A stretch of 64,000 nucleotides of DNA from DATFQE01 sp963738205 (GCA_963738205.1 CAVTVQ010000009.1:372001-436000); one strand, 5' to 3'. Positions 39,900 through 47,895 are shown, counted from the first letter of the stretch. Numbers and translations: made by a program. The notes: generated by a model not told the origin, from the sequence alone.

Positions 39900-41410
39900 A
39901 ACGGCATTCGCTTCCGCTTGCGGCGCGGACGCTCTTCCCCACGGCCCTCGTCGCCGTGCTCGTCGCGGCCACGTTCACGGTCATGCTGCTGGCCGTTTCC
40001 GCCTTCCGCGAGGCCGAGCGGCGTGAGGCCCACTCCCGCGACGTGACGGTCGCCACCCTTCGCGCCGAGCAGCTCGTGGTCGACCTGGAGGCCGCGCTGC
40101 GCGGCTTCGCGTTGACGCAGAATCCGGTGTTCGAGCAGACGCTCAGGCGCACCCGCGACTCGCTGAAGGCCGAGCTTGCCGAGCTGCAGCAGCTTGTCTC
40201 CGACAGCCCCGAGCAGCGCGCGCGCAGCCGTCGGCTTGCTGACGCGATCAACGAGTACGAGGACTACTACGTCTTCCCGCTCCTCGGGGTCGCACGGACG
40301 AACCCGGAGGAGGTGAGGTCCCCACTGGCTGTGCGCGAGGGCCGCACCTACACGAACCCGATCCGCCGTCAGTTCACCACCCTGCTGAACGCCGAGGATC
40401 GACTCGCCCACAGCAGCGCGAAGTCGGCCGACAACCGCTGGGCGGCAGCCCTGACGCTCGGAATCGGCGGGCTGATCGCGATCGCGGCGGCGATGCTGGC
40501 CTTCGGCGTCTACCTCGCACGCTCGATCGCGCGGCCCGTGCGCGAGGTCGCCAACGCCGCGACCCGCCTGGCGGACGGTCACCTCGAGCAGCGCCTCAAG
40601 GAGGGCGGGCCCGGCGAGGTCGGCGAGCTGACACGCGCGTTCAACGCGATGGCCGAGAAGCTGGAGCGCAACCGCGACGAGCTTCAGGCGCAGAACGAGC
40701 AGCTCCGCGAGAGCGAACGGCTCAAGTCCGAGCTCGTCAGCATCGTCTCGCACGAGCTGCGGACGCCGCTCGCGAGCGTGCTCGGCTTCACGAGCCTCCT
40801 GATGACCCGCGACTTCGACGAGGAGACGCGGCGTCGCTACCTGGGGATCGTGGACGCACAGGCGCGTCGGCTCGGGTCGCTCATCGACGACTTCCTAGAC
40901 GCGCGGCGCCTGGAGCAGGGCAAGCTCGAGCTCGCCCGCGAGGCGATCGACGTGGCCGGGCTGCTGCGCGAGCAGGCCGAGCTCTTCGCCCGCCAGAGCG
41001 AGCGGCACCGCGTCGACGTCGCCCTGCCGCCTGGACCGCTGGCGGTTCGCGGCGACCGGGACCGGCTCGCGCAGGTCGTCGGCAATTTGCTCTCGAATGC
41101 GATCAAGTACTCGCCTGAGGGCGGTACCGTCGAGCTCGTGGCCGAGCGAGAGAACGGGACCGTGCGCGTTCAGGTGCGCGATCAGGGCGTCGGCATCCCT
41201 GCCGAGCAACAAGCACAGATCTTCACACGCTTCTTCCGCGGCGACGCCGCGGCGAGCGGCATCGCTGGTACGGGCCTAGGTCTCGCCGTTTCGCGCGAGA
41301 TCGTCGAGGCGCACGGCGGCAGGATCGGGTTCACCAGCGCGGAACGAGAAGGCTCGACCTTCTGGCTCGAGCTGCCCGCCGCCGACGGACGCGGAAAGGA
41401 GAATGCATGA
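39896..41410 (+). CDS. Sensor histidine kinase (CHASE3-type, HAMP, HisKA, HATPase)
   Basis: A 504-residue membrane kinase. TM1 at about residues 12-36, extracytoplasmic four-helix CHASE3-like domain to 180, TM2 at 181-205, HAMP 206-258, coiled linker, HisKA with phospho-His285 (SIVSHELRTPLAS). The HATPase has N box VGNLLSNAIKYSPEGG, G1 DQGVGIP and G2 GTGLGLA. The CHASE3 domain suggests sensing of an envelope or small-molecule stimulus. Partner of the receiver protein encoded in overlap upstream. Confidence 0.92.
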   Translation: MKRHSLPLAARTLFPTALVAVLVAATFTVMLLAVSAFREAERREAHSRDVTVATLRAEQLVVDLEAALRGFALTQNPVFEQTLRRTRDSLKAELAELQQLVSDSPEQRARSRRLADAINEYEDYYVFPLLGVARTNPEEVRSPLAVREGRTYTNPIRRQFTTLLNAEDRLAHSSAKSADNRWAAALTLGIGGLIAIAAAMLAFGVYLARSIARPVREVANAATRLADGHLEQRLKEGGPGEVGELTRAFNAMAEKLERNRDELQAQNEQLRESERLKSELVSIVSHELRTPLASVLGFTSLLMTRDFDEETRRRYLGIVDAQARRLGSLIDDFLDARRLEQGKLELAREAIDVAGLLREQAELFARQSERHRVDVALPPGPLAVRGDRDRLAQVVGNLLSNAIKYSPEGGTVELVAERENGTVRVQVRDQGVGIPAEQQAQIFTRFFRGDAAASGIAGTGLGLAVSREIVEAHGGRIGFTSAEREGSTFWLELPAADGRGKENA

Positions 41411-41868
41411 GACGCACGCTGCAGTTCGTACTTGTCCTCGGGGGGCTCGGAGTCTTCTTCACCGCGCTCGCGCCGGCAGCACAGGCGCTGGACAAGCCCG
41501 GGACGATCAGGATCACCACGCGCGAGGTCGCGCACCGCATCATCGACCAGGGTCCGCGGGGCCGCGGGATCGGCGACATGGAGCTGACCCGGTCGCTGCT
41601 CTACAACAAGGGCGTCACGCCGCGCGCGATCGGCCACGCCGAGGTCGTCTGCACCTTCACGGGCCTGCGCTCGCGCATGTGCAACGGCACGTACTTCCTG
41701 CCGAAGGGGAAGATCGTCGTCGCCGGAGCGCTGGTCTTCAGGCAGTTCTACGAGCTCGCCGTCCTCGGCGGCACGGGGTTGTACGCGAACGTGCAGGGCT
41801 CGCTCACGGTGACGGCGATCCGGCCGCAGCCGCGGCGCGACTTCCTCACCTTCAGGCTCGTCATCTGA
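41407..41868 (+). CDS. Secreted beta-barrel protein, allene-oxide-cyclase/dirigent-like
   Basis: A 153-residue exported protein: signal peptide at 1-28 (ends PAAQALD), then a barrel-type domain with VVCTFTGLRSRMCNGTYFLP, IVVAGALVFRQFYELAVLGG and YANVQGSLTVTAI. This order of strands is that of the allene oxide cyclase/dirigent barrel. The two Cys could be disulfide-bonded. ATG overlaps the kinase stop (ATGA), so it is the third gene of the signalling operon and a candidate for the sensed or regulated surface component. Confidence 0.7.
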   Translation: MRRTLQFVLVLGGLGVFFTALAPAAQALDKPGTIRITTREVAHRIIDQGPRGRGIGDMELTRSLLYNKGVTPRAIGHAEVVCTFTGLRSRMCNGTYFLPKGKIVVAGALVFRQFYELAVLGGTGLYANVQGSLTVTAIRPQPRRDFLTFRLVI

Positions 41869-41870
41869 CC

Positions 41871-41886
41871 TCCCCCGATCGGGGGA
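41871..41886. promoter_or_regulatory. 16-bp perfect palindrome
   Basis: TCCCCCGATCGGGGGA lies 2 bases after the barrel-protein stop and 41 bases before the next gene. It may be an operator for the gene at 41927 or the stem of a terminator lacking a T-run. Confidence 0.4.
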
Positions 41887-41926
41887 TGAACGGGCTCGTG
41901 ACAGGCGCGACAATCGTGCGGCTTCC

Positions 41927-42145
41927 GTGATCGACGACCTGCCGCTGAGTCCCGAGCTCGTCCTCGTGGCGCCGCCCGAGGTGGCGCAGCGGGCCCGGGC
42001 GTCGTTGGCCGAGCCGCCGCCCGCTCCGGACCGGCCGAACTCCGACCTCGGTCGCGGGGAGATCGCGGCCGTCTACGCCGTTTCGCTTGCCGTCACGCTC
42101 GTCCCGCTCGCGCTCACCCTGCTCGCCGTTCCCGGCCGCCACTAA
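41927..42145 (+). CDS. Small single-helix membrane protein
   Basis: A 72-residue ORF with a GTG start, a Pro/Glu-rich soluble N-terminus and one hydrophobic helix at about residues 47-68 (AAVYAVSLAVTLVPLALTLL). No family recognised. Coding bias (GC-rich third positions) supports it as a gene; a role is unknown. Confidence 0.5.
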   Translation: MIDDLPLSPELVLVAPPEVAQRARASLAEPPPAPDRPNSDLGRGEIAAVYAVSLAVTLVPLALTLLAVPGRH

Positions 42146-42196
42146 CCGGTCGGCGCGGCTGCGCTGGCCCCGCGCGTGCGATAGCCTCGCGCGTTC

Positions 42197-42583
42197 ATGG
42201 CGACGCTCGGCGAGCTGATGACGCGCGAAGTGCTGGAGGTCGCGCCCGAGGACACGCTCGGGCAGGCGGCCGAGGCGATGGTCGAGCGCGGCGTCGGCTC
42301 GGCCGTGGTCAGCGACTTCGGACGCCTGATCGGGATCCTCACCGAGCGCGACGTGTTGCGTGCGGTCGCCGGACGGGTCCATTCCAGTGAGGCGCGCGTG
42401 CGCGAGTGGATGACGGCCGAACCGGTGACCGCGACGGTGTCGACCGACCTGGCGGAGGCTGCCCGCACGATGCTCGACCAGGGCTTCCGGCACCTGCCGG
42501 TCGTCGACGACGAGCGTGCGATCGGGATCGTCAGCATCCGCGACGTCGTCGAGTGGACCGTCGGCGACGCGGAGAAGAGCTAG
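42197..42583 (+). CDS. Two-CBS-domain protein
   Basis: A 128-residue protein made only of a CBS pair (Bateman module): GELMTREVLEVAPEDTLGQA with GILTERDVLRAVAG, and VREWMTAEPVTATVSTD with GIVSIRDVVEWTVG. Such modules bind adenine nucleotides and regulate partner enzymes or channels. Stand-alone versions are common in this phylum. Leaderless-type start (TAGCCT ends 10 bases before ATG). Confidence 0.9.
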   Translation: MATLGELMTREVLEVAPEDTLGQAAEAMVERGVGSAVVSDFGRLIGILTERDVLRAVAGRVHSSEARVREWMTAEPVTATVSTDLAEAARTMLDQGFRHLPVVDDERAIGIVSIRDVVEWTVGDAEKS

Positions 42584-42590
42584 CAGGGTT

Positions 42591-43655
42591 TTAAGCCGCG
42601 AAGCTGCGCTGGATGGCGCGGAGCGCCGGCTCTCGCTGCACGAACGCGCGCACGACGTCCGGATCGAACTGACGCGCAGACTGGCGCAGGATCTCGTCGC
42701 CGGCCGCCTTCCAGCTCCCGGCCGGCCGGTAGGGCCGGTCGCTCGTCATCGCGTCGAGCGTGTCCGCCACGGCGAAAACCCGCGCGGACAGGGGGATGTC
42801 CGTCCCGGTGAGGCCGTCGGGGTAGCCCGCGCCGTCCCAGCGCTCGTGATGGGAGCGGACGACGCGGAGCCCTTCGCCCTGCAGGAACGCCACGCCGCCG
42901 AGCACCTGCTCGCCGAGCACCGTGTGCGTCTCCATCAGCCGCTGCTCCTGGTCGTCGAGCGGCTTGGGCTTGCGCAGGATGCGGTCGGGGATGCCGATCT
43001 TGCCGACGTCGTGCAGCAGGAAGCCGTACTCCGTGCTCGGGTCCTCGAGCAGGCCCGGCGCGAGCCCAGCCGTCAGCTCGACCGCGTAGCGCTGCACACG
43101 CTGTGAGTGCTCGCGGGTCCCGGTGTCCTTCGACTCGAGTGCGCTCGCGAGCGCGGCGACAGTCTCGCGGTAGGCCTTCTGCACCAGCACCCGTTGCCCG
43201 CGCTCGATCTCGAGCAGGTGCCGCAGGTCCTGCGCGTAGACCAGCATCTGCTCGTCCTCGAAGCCGCGCCGCTGCGACCGGAACGGGACACCGAAGCGGC
43301 CGCCGGCGAGGCGCTCGACCACGGACAGCAGCTCGAGCGGGCTGAACGGCTTGCGCAGCAGGGCGTCGGCTCCCGCCTTGTCCGCCTCCGCCTGCGTTCC
43401 GGCCTCCGAGCCGCTCAGCAGCACGATCGCCACGTCGCTGGTGGCCGGGTCGTCCTTCAGGGCCCGGCAGAGCTCGAGGCCGGTCATACCCGGCATGCTG
43501 ACGTCGAGCACCAGCACGTCCGGCTTGCGCAGCGCCATGCGCTCGACGGCGCCGCTCGCGCTGTCGGCCTCGTCCACCTCGAAGTCGAACACCTCACAGG
43601 TCGTGCGAACGAGGGCTCTCAGCCCGGGATCGTCGTCAACGAGCAGCAACCTCAC
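42591..43655 (-). CDS. Response regulator with HD-GYP domain
   Basis: A 354-residue protein: receiver domain with Asp51 (VLVLDVSMPGM) and an HD-GYP phosphodiesterase domain from about residue 155. The HD motif is in FLLHDVGKIGIPDRIL and the GYP motif in HHERWDGAGYPDGL, with the downstream AVADTLDAMTSDRPYR. HD-GYP proteins degrade c-di-GMP. It follows the XRE-TPR gene by 78 bases and may have its own alternative-sigma promoter in that gap. Confidence 0.93.
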   Translation of the reverse strand: MRLLLVDDDPGLRALVRTTCEVFDFEVDEADSASGAVERMALRKPDVLVLDVSMPGMTGLELCRALKDDPATSDVAIVLLSGSEAGTQAEADKAGADALLRKPFSPLELLSVVERLAGGRFGVPFRSQRRGFEDEQMLVYAQDLRHLLEIERGQRVLVQKAYRETVAALASALESKDTGTREHSQRVQRYAVELTAGLAPGLLEDPSTEYGFLLHDVGKIGIPDRILRKPKPLDDQEQRLMETHTVLGEQVLGGVAFLQGEGLRVVRSHHERWDGAGYPDGLTGTDIPLSARVFAVADTLDAMTSDRPYRPAGSWKAAGDEILRQSARQFDPDVVRAFVQREPALRAIQRSFAA

Positions 43656-43687
43656 CGTGAACCCCCTTACGCACGTTGCCGCTCTCC

Positions 43688-43715
43688 CTTTCGGCCGCCG
43701 GGTCGAAACCCTTGA
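43688..43715 (-). promoter_or_regulatory. Possible FliA/WhiG (sigma-28)-type promoter
   Basis: On the minus strand TCAAG (43715-43711) and GCCGAAAG (43695-43688) are separated by 15 bases, close to the sigma-28 consensus. The -10 ends 32 bases before the HD-GYP start codon, leaving room for the GGGGG ribosome site. Confidence 0.35.
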
Positions 43716-43733
43716 GCCCTGTCTGCGGGGGTT

Positions 43734-45044
43734 TTACCCGTTTCCGGCGATTCGGTGCCCGGCTGCGGCCTGCAGTCCGACGGCCTTCTTCAGCACGCTG
43801 AGCGCCTCGTCCTTGCGGCCGTCCGCCTCGAGCAGCTCGGCGAGCCGCGAGTACGCCTGCACGAGGTAGCGATTGGGCGCCACCTCCAGCATCTCCGCAG
43901 CCAGCTCGTACAGCTCGATCGCACGGTCGCGCTCGCCGATCTCGTCGTAGATCTCGGCCAGCAGCGCGTAGGCGCGGCCCGCGTCCTGTGGGTCGGCCTC
44001 GGCCAGCCGGCCCGAGATCGCCATCGCGAGCGACGCCGCCTCCTCGTTGTCGCCGAGCTTGGCGAGCGCACGTGCCTGCTCCAACGAGAAGACGGCGTGC
44101 TCGAGCGGGCTGCCGCTGTCGCCCAGGAGGTCGCTCGCCTTGCGGGCGAGCTCGAGGCCGCGCTCGGCGTGGCCCCGGTCGATCTGGATGTGCGCGAGCA
44201 GCTGGTGCGCGCGGGCGGTCTGGTACGTGTGCTCGGTGAGCTCGAGGATGTCGAGCGCCTTGCGGGCGTAGCGGGCCGCTGAGCGATTGTCGTTGCGGAA
44301 GCTGTGCAGGCGCGACTGCGACCAGAAGAGGCGTGCCAGCACGAGCGGGTCGTTGGAGTCGTTGGCCACGGCGAGCGTCTGGCCCAGCAGCTCCTCCGCG
44401 CGGGCCAGGTTGCCGTTGTCGATCAGCGCGTTGGCGAGCAGCACCGAGAAGCGCACGGTGTTGACGAAGTCGTCCTGCTCCTGCGCGTGTGCGAGCGAGC
44501 CCTCGAACACGCCGATCGCCGCCTCGAGCTCCCCAACCATGGCGTAGGCGCGGCCGAGCGTGTCGGAGACGGCTGCGTCGTCGCGCGTCTTCCGTCCGTT
44601 GCGCGCGAGCGCCGCCTCCAGGCGCTCGACGGCGCCGAGCGGGTTGCCCTCGCGGAAGGCCAGCTGGCCGAGGCCGGCCAGCGCGCGTGCCTCGTCCTCG
44701 GGCGTGCTCGCGCGCTCCAGCGCCTCGGTGAACAGGCGCTCGGCGGTCTCACGGTCCTCCAGGCGCATGGCGACGTCGGCGGCGACGAGCTCGTCCTCCT
44801 CGGCGAGCGCGCGCTCGCGTCCCGTCGCGAGGTAGTCCTCGCTCACCCCGAGCCGGCGGCCCATCTCGCGGAGCAGCTGCAGCGACGGAATCCGGTCTCC
44901 CGCCTCGATCCGGGAGATGTACGCGGGCGAGCACCCGGGGAAGGAGAGCTGCCGCTGGCTGAGGCCTGCAGCCTCGCGCGCGTCCTTCAAGCGGCGGCCG
45001 ACGGCGGCCGGGTCATCAACGTGCGTTGACTTAAGTCGCGGCAA
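43734..45044 (-). CDS. XRE-family regulator with TPR repeats (RRNPP-like layout)
   Basis: A 436-residue protein. Helix-turn-helix of the XRE class at about residues 14-72 (RLKDAREAAGLSQRQLSF, CSPAYISRIEAGDRIPS), followed by about eight tetratricopeptide repeats to the end (GLGQLAFREGNPLGAVERL, LGRAYAMVGELEAAIGVFE). This is the layout of peptide-sensing regulators such as PlcR, NprR and ComR. A TTG start is chosen because AGGAG lies 7 bases upstream. A short secreted-peptide-like ORF is encoded divergently. Peptide sensing is an inference. Confidence 0.85.
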   Translation of the reverse strand: MPRLKSTHVDDPAAVGRRLKDAREAAGLSQRQLSFPGCSPAYISRIEAGDRIPSLQLLREMGRRLGVSEDYLATGRERALAEEDELVAADVAMRLEDRETAERLFTEALERASTPEDEARALAGLGQLAFREGNPLGAVERLEAALARNGRKTRDDAAVSDTLGRAYAMVGELEAAIGVFEGSLAHAQEQDDFVNTVRFSVLLANALIDNGNLARAEELLGQTLAVANDSNDPLVLARLFWSQSRLHSFRNDNRSAARYARKALDILELTEHTYQTARAHQLLAHIQIDRGHAERGLELARKASDLLGDSGSPLEHAVFSLEQARALAKLGDNEEAASLAMAISGRLAEADPQDAGRAYALLAEIYDEIGERDRAIELYELAAEMLEVAPNRYLVQAYSRLAELLEADGRKDEALSVLKKAVGLQAAAGHRIAGNG

Positions 45045-45053
45045 TTCTATACT
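45026..45053 (+). promoter_or_regulatory. Near-consensus sigma-70 promoter facing the small ORF
   Basis: TTGACT and TATACT are separated by 16 bases, the best -35/-10 pair I found in the window. Predicted transcription starts near 45060, 46 bases before the GTG at 45106. The promoter overlaps the start codon of the divergent XRE gene. Confidence 0.6.
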
Positions 45054-45105
45054 CCTGTCTCTCGCGGCCCGCCGGCCTGGAATCGACTCGAAAGGTGGTC
45101 ACTCC

Positions 45106-45204
45106 GTGACTCGTTTCACGCTGCTCGCGCTCGCGTCTTTCGTGTCTCTCGGCAATCGTTGGATACGGGCCTGTGTGGCCGTAGGCGGCGTCCGCTCATC
45201 CTAA
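45106..45204 (+). CDS. Very small ORF, possible secreted signalling peptide precursor
   Basis: A 32-codon ORF (GTG start) with AAAGGTGG 7 bases upstream as ribosome site. The peptide has one Arg near the N-terminus, a hydrophobic core (FTLLALASFVSL), then a more polar C-terminal half with a single Cys. That resembles an export signal followed by a short released peptide. It sits behind a near-consensus promoter and opposite the XRE-TPR regulator, a common layout for peptide quorum-sensing pairs. Too short to be sure it is a gene. Confidence 0.4.
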   Translation: MTRFTLLALASFVSLGNRWIRACVAVGGVRSS

Positions 45205-45231
45205 ACGGAAAGGCTGCGGCTCTCTCACGCG

Positions 45232-45247
45232 TCACTCGATCGAGTGA
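45232..45247. promoter_or_regulatory. 16-bp perfect palindrome, candidate operator
   Basis: TCACTCGATCGAGTGA is fully symmetric. The half-site TCACTC recurs within the smaller inverted repeat GTCAC-TCC-GTGAC that overlaps the small ORF start (45099-45111). Both could be binding sites for the XRE regulator. Confidence 0.45.
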
Positions 45248-45267
45248 TATGAAACGACACGACCGGC

Positions 45268-45284
45268 ACCGACTGTAAACAACA
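45268..45284. repeat. Inverted repeat GACTGT-N5-ACAGTC
   Basis: Six-base perfect arms around AAACA, between the palindrome and the next hairpin. Role unknown; may be a further operator or a short hairpin. Confidence 0.35.
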
Positions 45285-45298
45285 GTCATCTGGTCGTC

Positions 45299-45331
45299 GG
45301 CCCGCCATGGTTCGCAGTGCCGTGGCGGGCC
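45299..45331 (+). terminator. Strong hairpin before the YjbR-like gene
   Basis: A 12-bp stem (45299-45310 with 45320-45331, one U-G pair) around a 9-base loop, followed by CATTTC rather than a full T-run. It probably ends the transcript of the small ORF. Confidence 0.45.
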
Positions 45332-45355
45332 GACTCATTTCTGCATGCTGGTGGC

Positions 45356-45712
45356 GTGCCCTCCTTGGACGCAGCCGAACGGATCCGGAAGCTCGCACTC
45401 GAATTGCCCGAGGTCTACGAGGACAGGCCCTGGGGCCACCCGGTCTTCAAGGTGGCGGACAACCGCATGTTCGCGTCGATGTCCGAGGTGGACGGTGCCG
45501 TCCGGCTGACCGTCAAGCTCACGCGCGAGGAACGCGAGATCGCGATGCTGCTGCCCTACGTGGAGAAGGCGAAGTACGTCGGCCGCTACGGGTGGGTCAC
45601 GGCGGTCGTGCGCGACGAGGAATCGCTCGAGTCCGCGCTCGAATGGCTGCGCGAGAGCTACTGGCTCCGCGCGCCCGCCCACCTCCGTCACGCCGTCGAA
45701 GCCGACGACTGA
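45356..45712 (+). CDS. MmcQ/YjbR-family protein
   Basis: A 118-residue protein of the MmcQ/YjbR fold. Family landmarks are LALELPEVYEDRPWGHPVFKV near the start in two parts (ALELPEVYED, GHPVFKVADNRMFA), KYVGRYGWVT and the closing LRESYWLRAPAHLR. Members are called DNA-binding by fold similarity, without known targets. GTG at 45356 avoids overlap with the upstream hairpin; a start at 45317 is also open. Confidence 0.82.
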   Translation: MPSLDAAERIRKLALELPEVYEDRPWGHPVFKVADNRMFASMSEVDGAVRLTVKLTREEREIAMLLPYVEKAKYVGRYGWVTAVVRDEESLESALEWLRESYWLRAPAHLRHAVEADD

Positions 45713-45714
45713 GA

Positions 45715-45852
45715 TCAGTCCGCTTGCGGGTCGTCCTGCGCGGTCCCGCGCTCCTCTTCGGGGTCGGGGATCGGCGACCCCTCGAGCTCGTCGTTTCGGT
45801 CGTCTTCGCGCGGCTGGGACTCGCTCTGCTGCTCAGTATCCTTGGCTGCCAT
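45715..45852 (-). CDS. Small acidic protein divergent from thrS
   Basis: A 45-residue, highly acidic ORF (EDDRNDELEGSPIPDPEEER) without hydrophobic residues. Its ATG and the thrS ATG overlap on opposite strands in a single CATG, and AAGGA lies 9 bases upstream on its strand. Probably disordered if expressed. Coding status uncertain; acidic low-complexity ORFs can be open by chance in GC-rich DNA. Confidence 0.4.
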   Translation of the reverse strand: MAAKDTEQQSESQPREDDRNDELEGSPIPDPEEERGTAQDDPQAD

Positions 45853-47815
45853 GAAGGTCGTCCTTCCCGACTCGAGCGAACTCGAACTTCCCGAGGGCGC
45901 AACCGGCCTCGACGCCGCCCGCGCGATCGGGCCGAAGTTGGCCGAGCAGGCGGTGTTGCTCCGCTCGAACGGGCACGTGCAGGACCTGCGCCTGCCGCTC
46001 GACGACGGCCAGCAGATCCAGGTCCTGACCACCCGCGACACGGACGACCCCGACGCCCTCTACGTCCTGCGCCACTCGACGGCGCACCTGCTGGCCGAGG
46101 CGGTGCGGCGCCTGTACCCGGGCACGAAGATCGCGATCGGTCCCCCGATCGAGAACGGCTTCTACTACGACTTCGAGTTCCCGGAGCCGATCGGCGAGGA
46201 GGCACTCGAGCGGATCGAGGAGGAGATCCGGAAGGAGCTGTCCGAGGGTCGCTCCTGGGAGCGCCGCGAGGTCTCGGCCGAGGAGGCGAAGCGCTTCTTC
46301 GCAGGGCAGGGCGAGGACTACAAGGTCGAGCTCGTCGACACCGCCGACGGCCCGATCTCGCTCTACACGCAGGGCGACTTCACCGACCTGTGCCGCGGCC
46401 CGCACCTGCAGAACTCGAGCCCGATCAAGGCGATCAAGCTCACCAACCTCGCGGGCGCCTACTGGCGCGGCGACGAGAAGAACACCCAGCTGACCCGGAT
46501 CTACGGCACCGCGTTCTTCCGCCAGGAGGACCTGGACGCATACCTGGAGCGGCTCGACGAGGCGCGCCGGCGCGACCACAGGCGCCTCGGCACGCAGCTC
46601 GATCTCTTCCACCTCTCGGAGCACTCGCCCGGCTCGCCGTTCTGGCACCCGCGTGGGATGGTGATCTGGAACGTGCTCGAGGACCTGCGCCGGCGCGAGA
46701 ACGCCAAGCGCGGCTACGAGGAGGTGAAGACGCCGCTCCTCTACGACATCGAGACGTACATCACGTCCGGGCACTACGAGAATTACGCGGAGAACATGTT
46801 CTTCGTCCAGGGACACGAGGACCAGAAGCCGCTCGCCCTGAAGCCGATGAACTGTCCCGGGCACATGCTGCTCTTCGGCAGCCGGCTGCGCTCGTACCGC
46901 GACCTGCCGCTGCGCTATGCCGAATCCTCGACGCTCCACCGCGACGAGCGGGGAGGGACGCTGCACGGCCTCCTGCGTGTCAAGCACATCACCCAGGACG
47001 ACGCGCACGTCTTCGTCACGGAGGAGCAGATCCAGCCTGAGATCGACGCGATGATCGCGTTCGCGCGTGACCTCTACGACCTGTTCGGCCTCACGCCTCG
47101 CGCCGAACTGTCGACCCGACCGGAGAAGCGCCTCGGCACCGACGAGCAGTGGGACCGGGCCGAGTCGGCGCTCGAGAACGCCCTGCAGCGACACGAGATG
47201 GAGTACGTGGTCAATCCGGGCGAGGGGACGTTCTACGGCCCCAAGATCGACCTGCACATGACCGACGCGCTCGACCGCAGCTGGCAGATGGGAACGATCC
47301 AGCTCGACTACCAGATGCCGATGCGGTTCGACCTCACGTACATGGGCGCCGACAACGAGGAGCACCATCCCGTGGTCATCCACCGCGCGCTGCTCGGCTC
47401 GCTCGAGCGCTTCATCGGCATCCTGGTGGAGCACTACGGCGGTGCGTTCCCCGTCTGGCTCGCGCCCGTCCAGGTGCGGGTGATTCCGGTTGGGGAGGGT
47501 CACCGTGAGGGTTCCGCCGAGGTCGCCGAGGAGCTGCACGCGGCGGGCCTGCGCGTCGACGTGGACGACCGCGACGAGACCGTCGGGAAGCGGATCCGCG
47601 ACGCCGAGGTCGAGAAGGTCCCGTACGTCGTCGTCTATGGCGATCGCGAGTCGCGCGACTCGCTGGCGGTGCGCGAGCGCGGCGGCGCGCAGTCGACCAA
47701 GAGCCTCGATGAGCTCCGCTCGGAACTGCTTGCTACGCTGTCTGCCTGGCAAGCAGGAGCGGATAGTTCCTCACCTCCCGAGCAGAGCTCAGGCGAGGTT
47801 CAACCGACCGGGTGA
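45851..47815 (+). CDS. thrS: Threonyl-tRNA synthetase
   Basis: A 654-residue class II synthetase charging tRNA-Thr. Domains in order: TGS (1-60), editing domain with HSTAHLLAEAVRRLYP and later GDFTDLCRGPH (about 60-225), catalytic core with motif 1 region, zinc Cys in KPMNCPGHMLLF and motif 2 RYAESSTLHRDERGG, motif 3 with GSLERFIGILVEH, and the C-terminal anticodon domain (LAPVQVRVIPVGEGH). Length is normal. The ATG is preferred over an upstream TTG because it fits the TGS start MKVVLPDSSELELP. Confidence 0.97.
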   Translation: MKVVLPDSSELELPEGATGLDAARAIGPKLAEQAVLLRSNGHVQDLRLPLDDGQQIQVLTTRDTDDPDALYVLRHSTAHLLAEAVRRLYPGTKIAIGPPIENGFYYDFEFPEPIGEEALERIEEEIRKELSEGRSWERREVSAEEAKRFFAGQGEDYKVELVDTADGPISLYTQGDFTDLCRGPHLQNSSPIKAIKLTNLAGAYWRGDEKNTQLTRIYGTAFFRQEDLDAYLERLDEARRRDHRRLGTQLDLFHLSEHSPGSPFWHPRGMVIWNVLEDLRRRENAKRGYEEVKTPLLYDIETYITSGHYENYAENMFFVQGHEDQKPLALKPMNCPGHMLLFGSRLRSYRDLPLRYAESSTLHRDERGGTLHGLLRVKHITQDDAHVFVTEEQIQPEIDAMIAFARDLYDLFGLTPRAELSTRPEKRLGTDEQWDRAESALENALQRHEMEYVVNPGEGTFYGPKIDLHMTDALDRSWQMGTIQLDYQMPMRFDLTYMGADNEEHHPVVIHRALLGSLERFIGILVEHYGGAFPVWLAPVQVRVIPVGEGHREGSAEVAEELHAAGLRVDVDDRDETVGKRIRDAEVEKVPYVVVYGDRESRDSLAVRERGGAQSTKSLDELRSELLATLSAWQAGADSSSPPEQSSGEVQPTG

Positions 47816-47826
47816 CGAGGTTCAGT

Positions 47827-47860
47827 GACCGCTGCCGCCTGCCAGCGGTTTTGTCGTTTT
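47827..47860 (+). terminator. Hairpin with T-rich tail between thrS and infC
   Basis: ACCGCTG (47828-47834) pairs with CAGCGGT (47843-47849) and is followed by TTTTGTCGTTTT. As infC, rpmI and rplT lie directly downstream, this is probably an attenuator controlling the ribosomal operon, or a partial terminator of thrS. L20 or IF3 feedback is usual for such leaders. Confidence 0.65.
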
Positions 47861-47895
47861 CCAGGGAGGAACAAGCGAGTTTTGGTGAATAGCCT

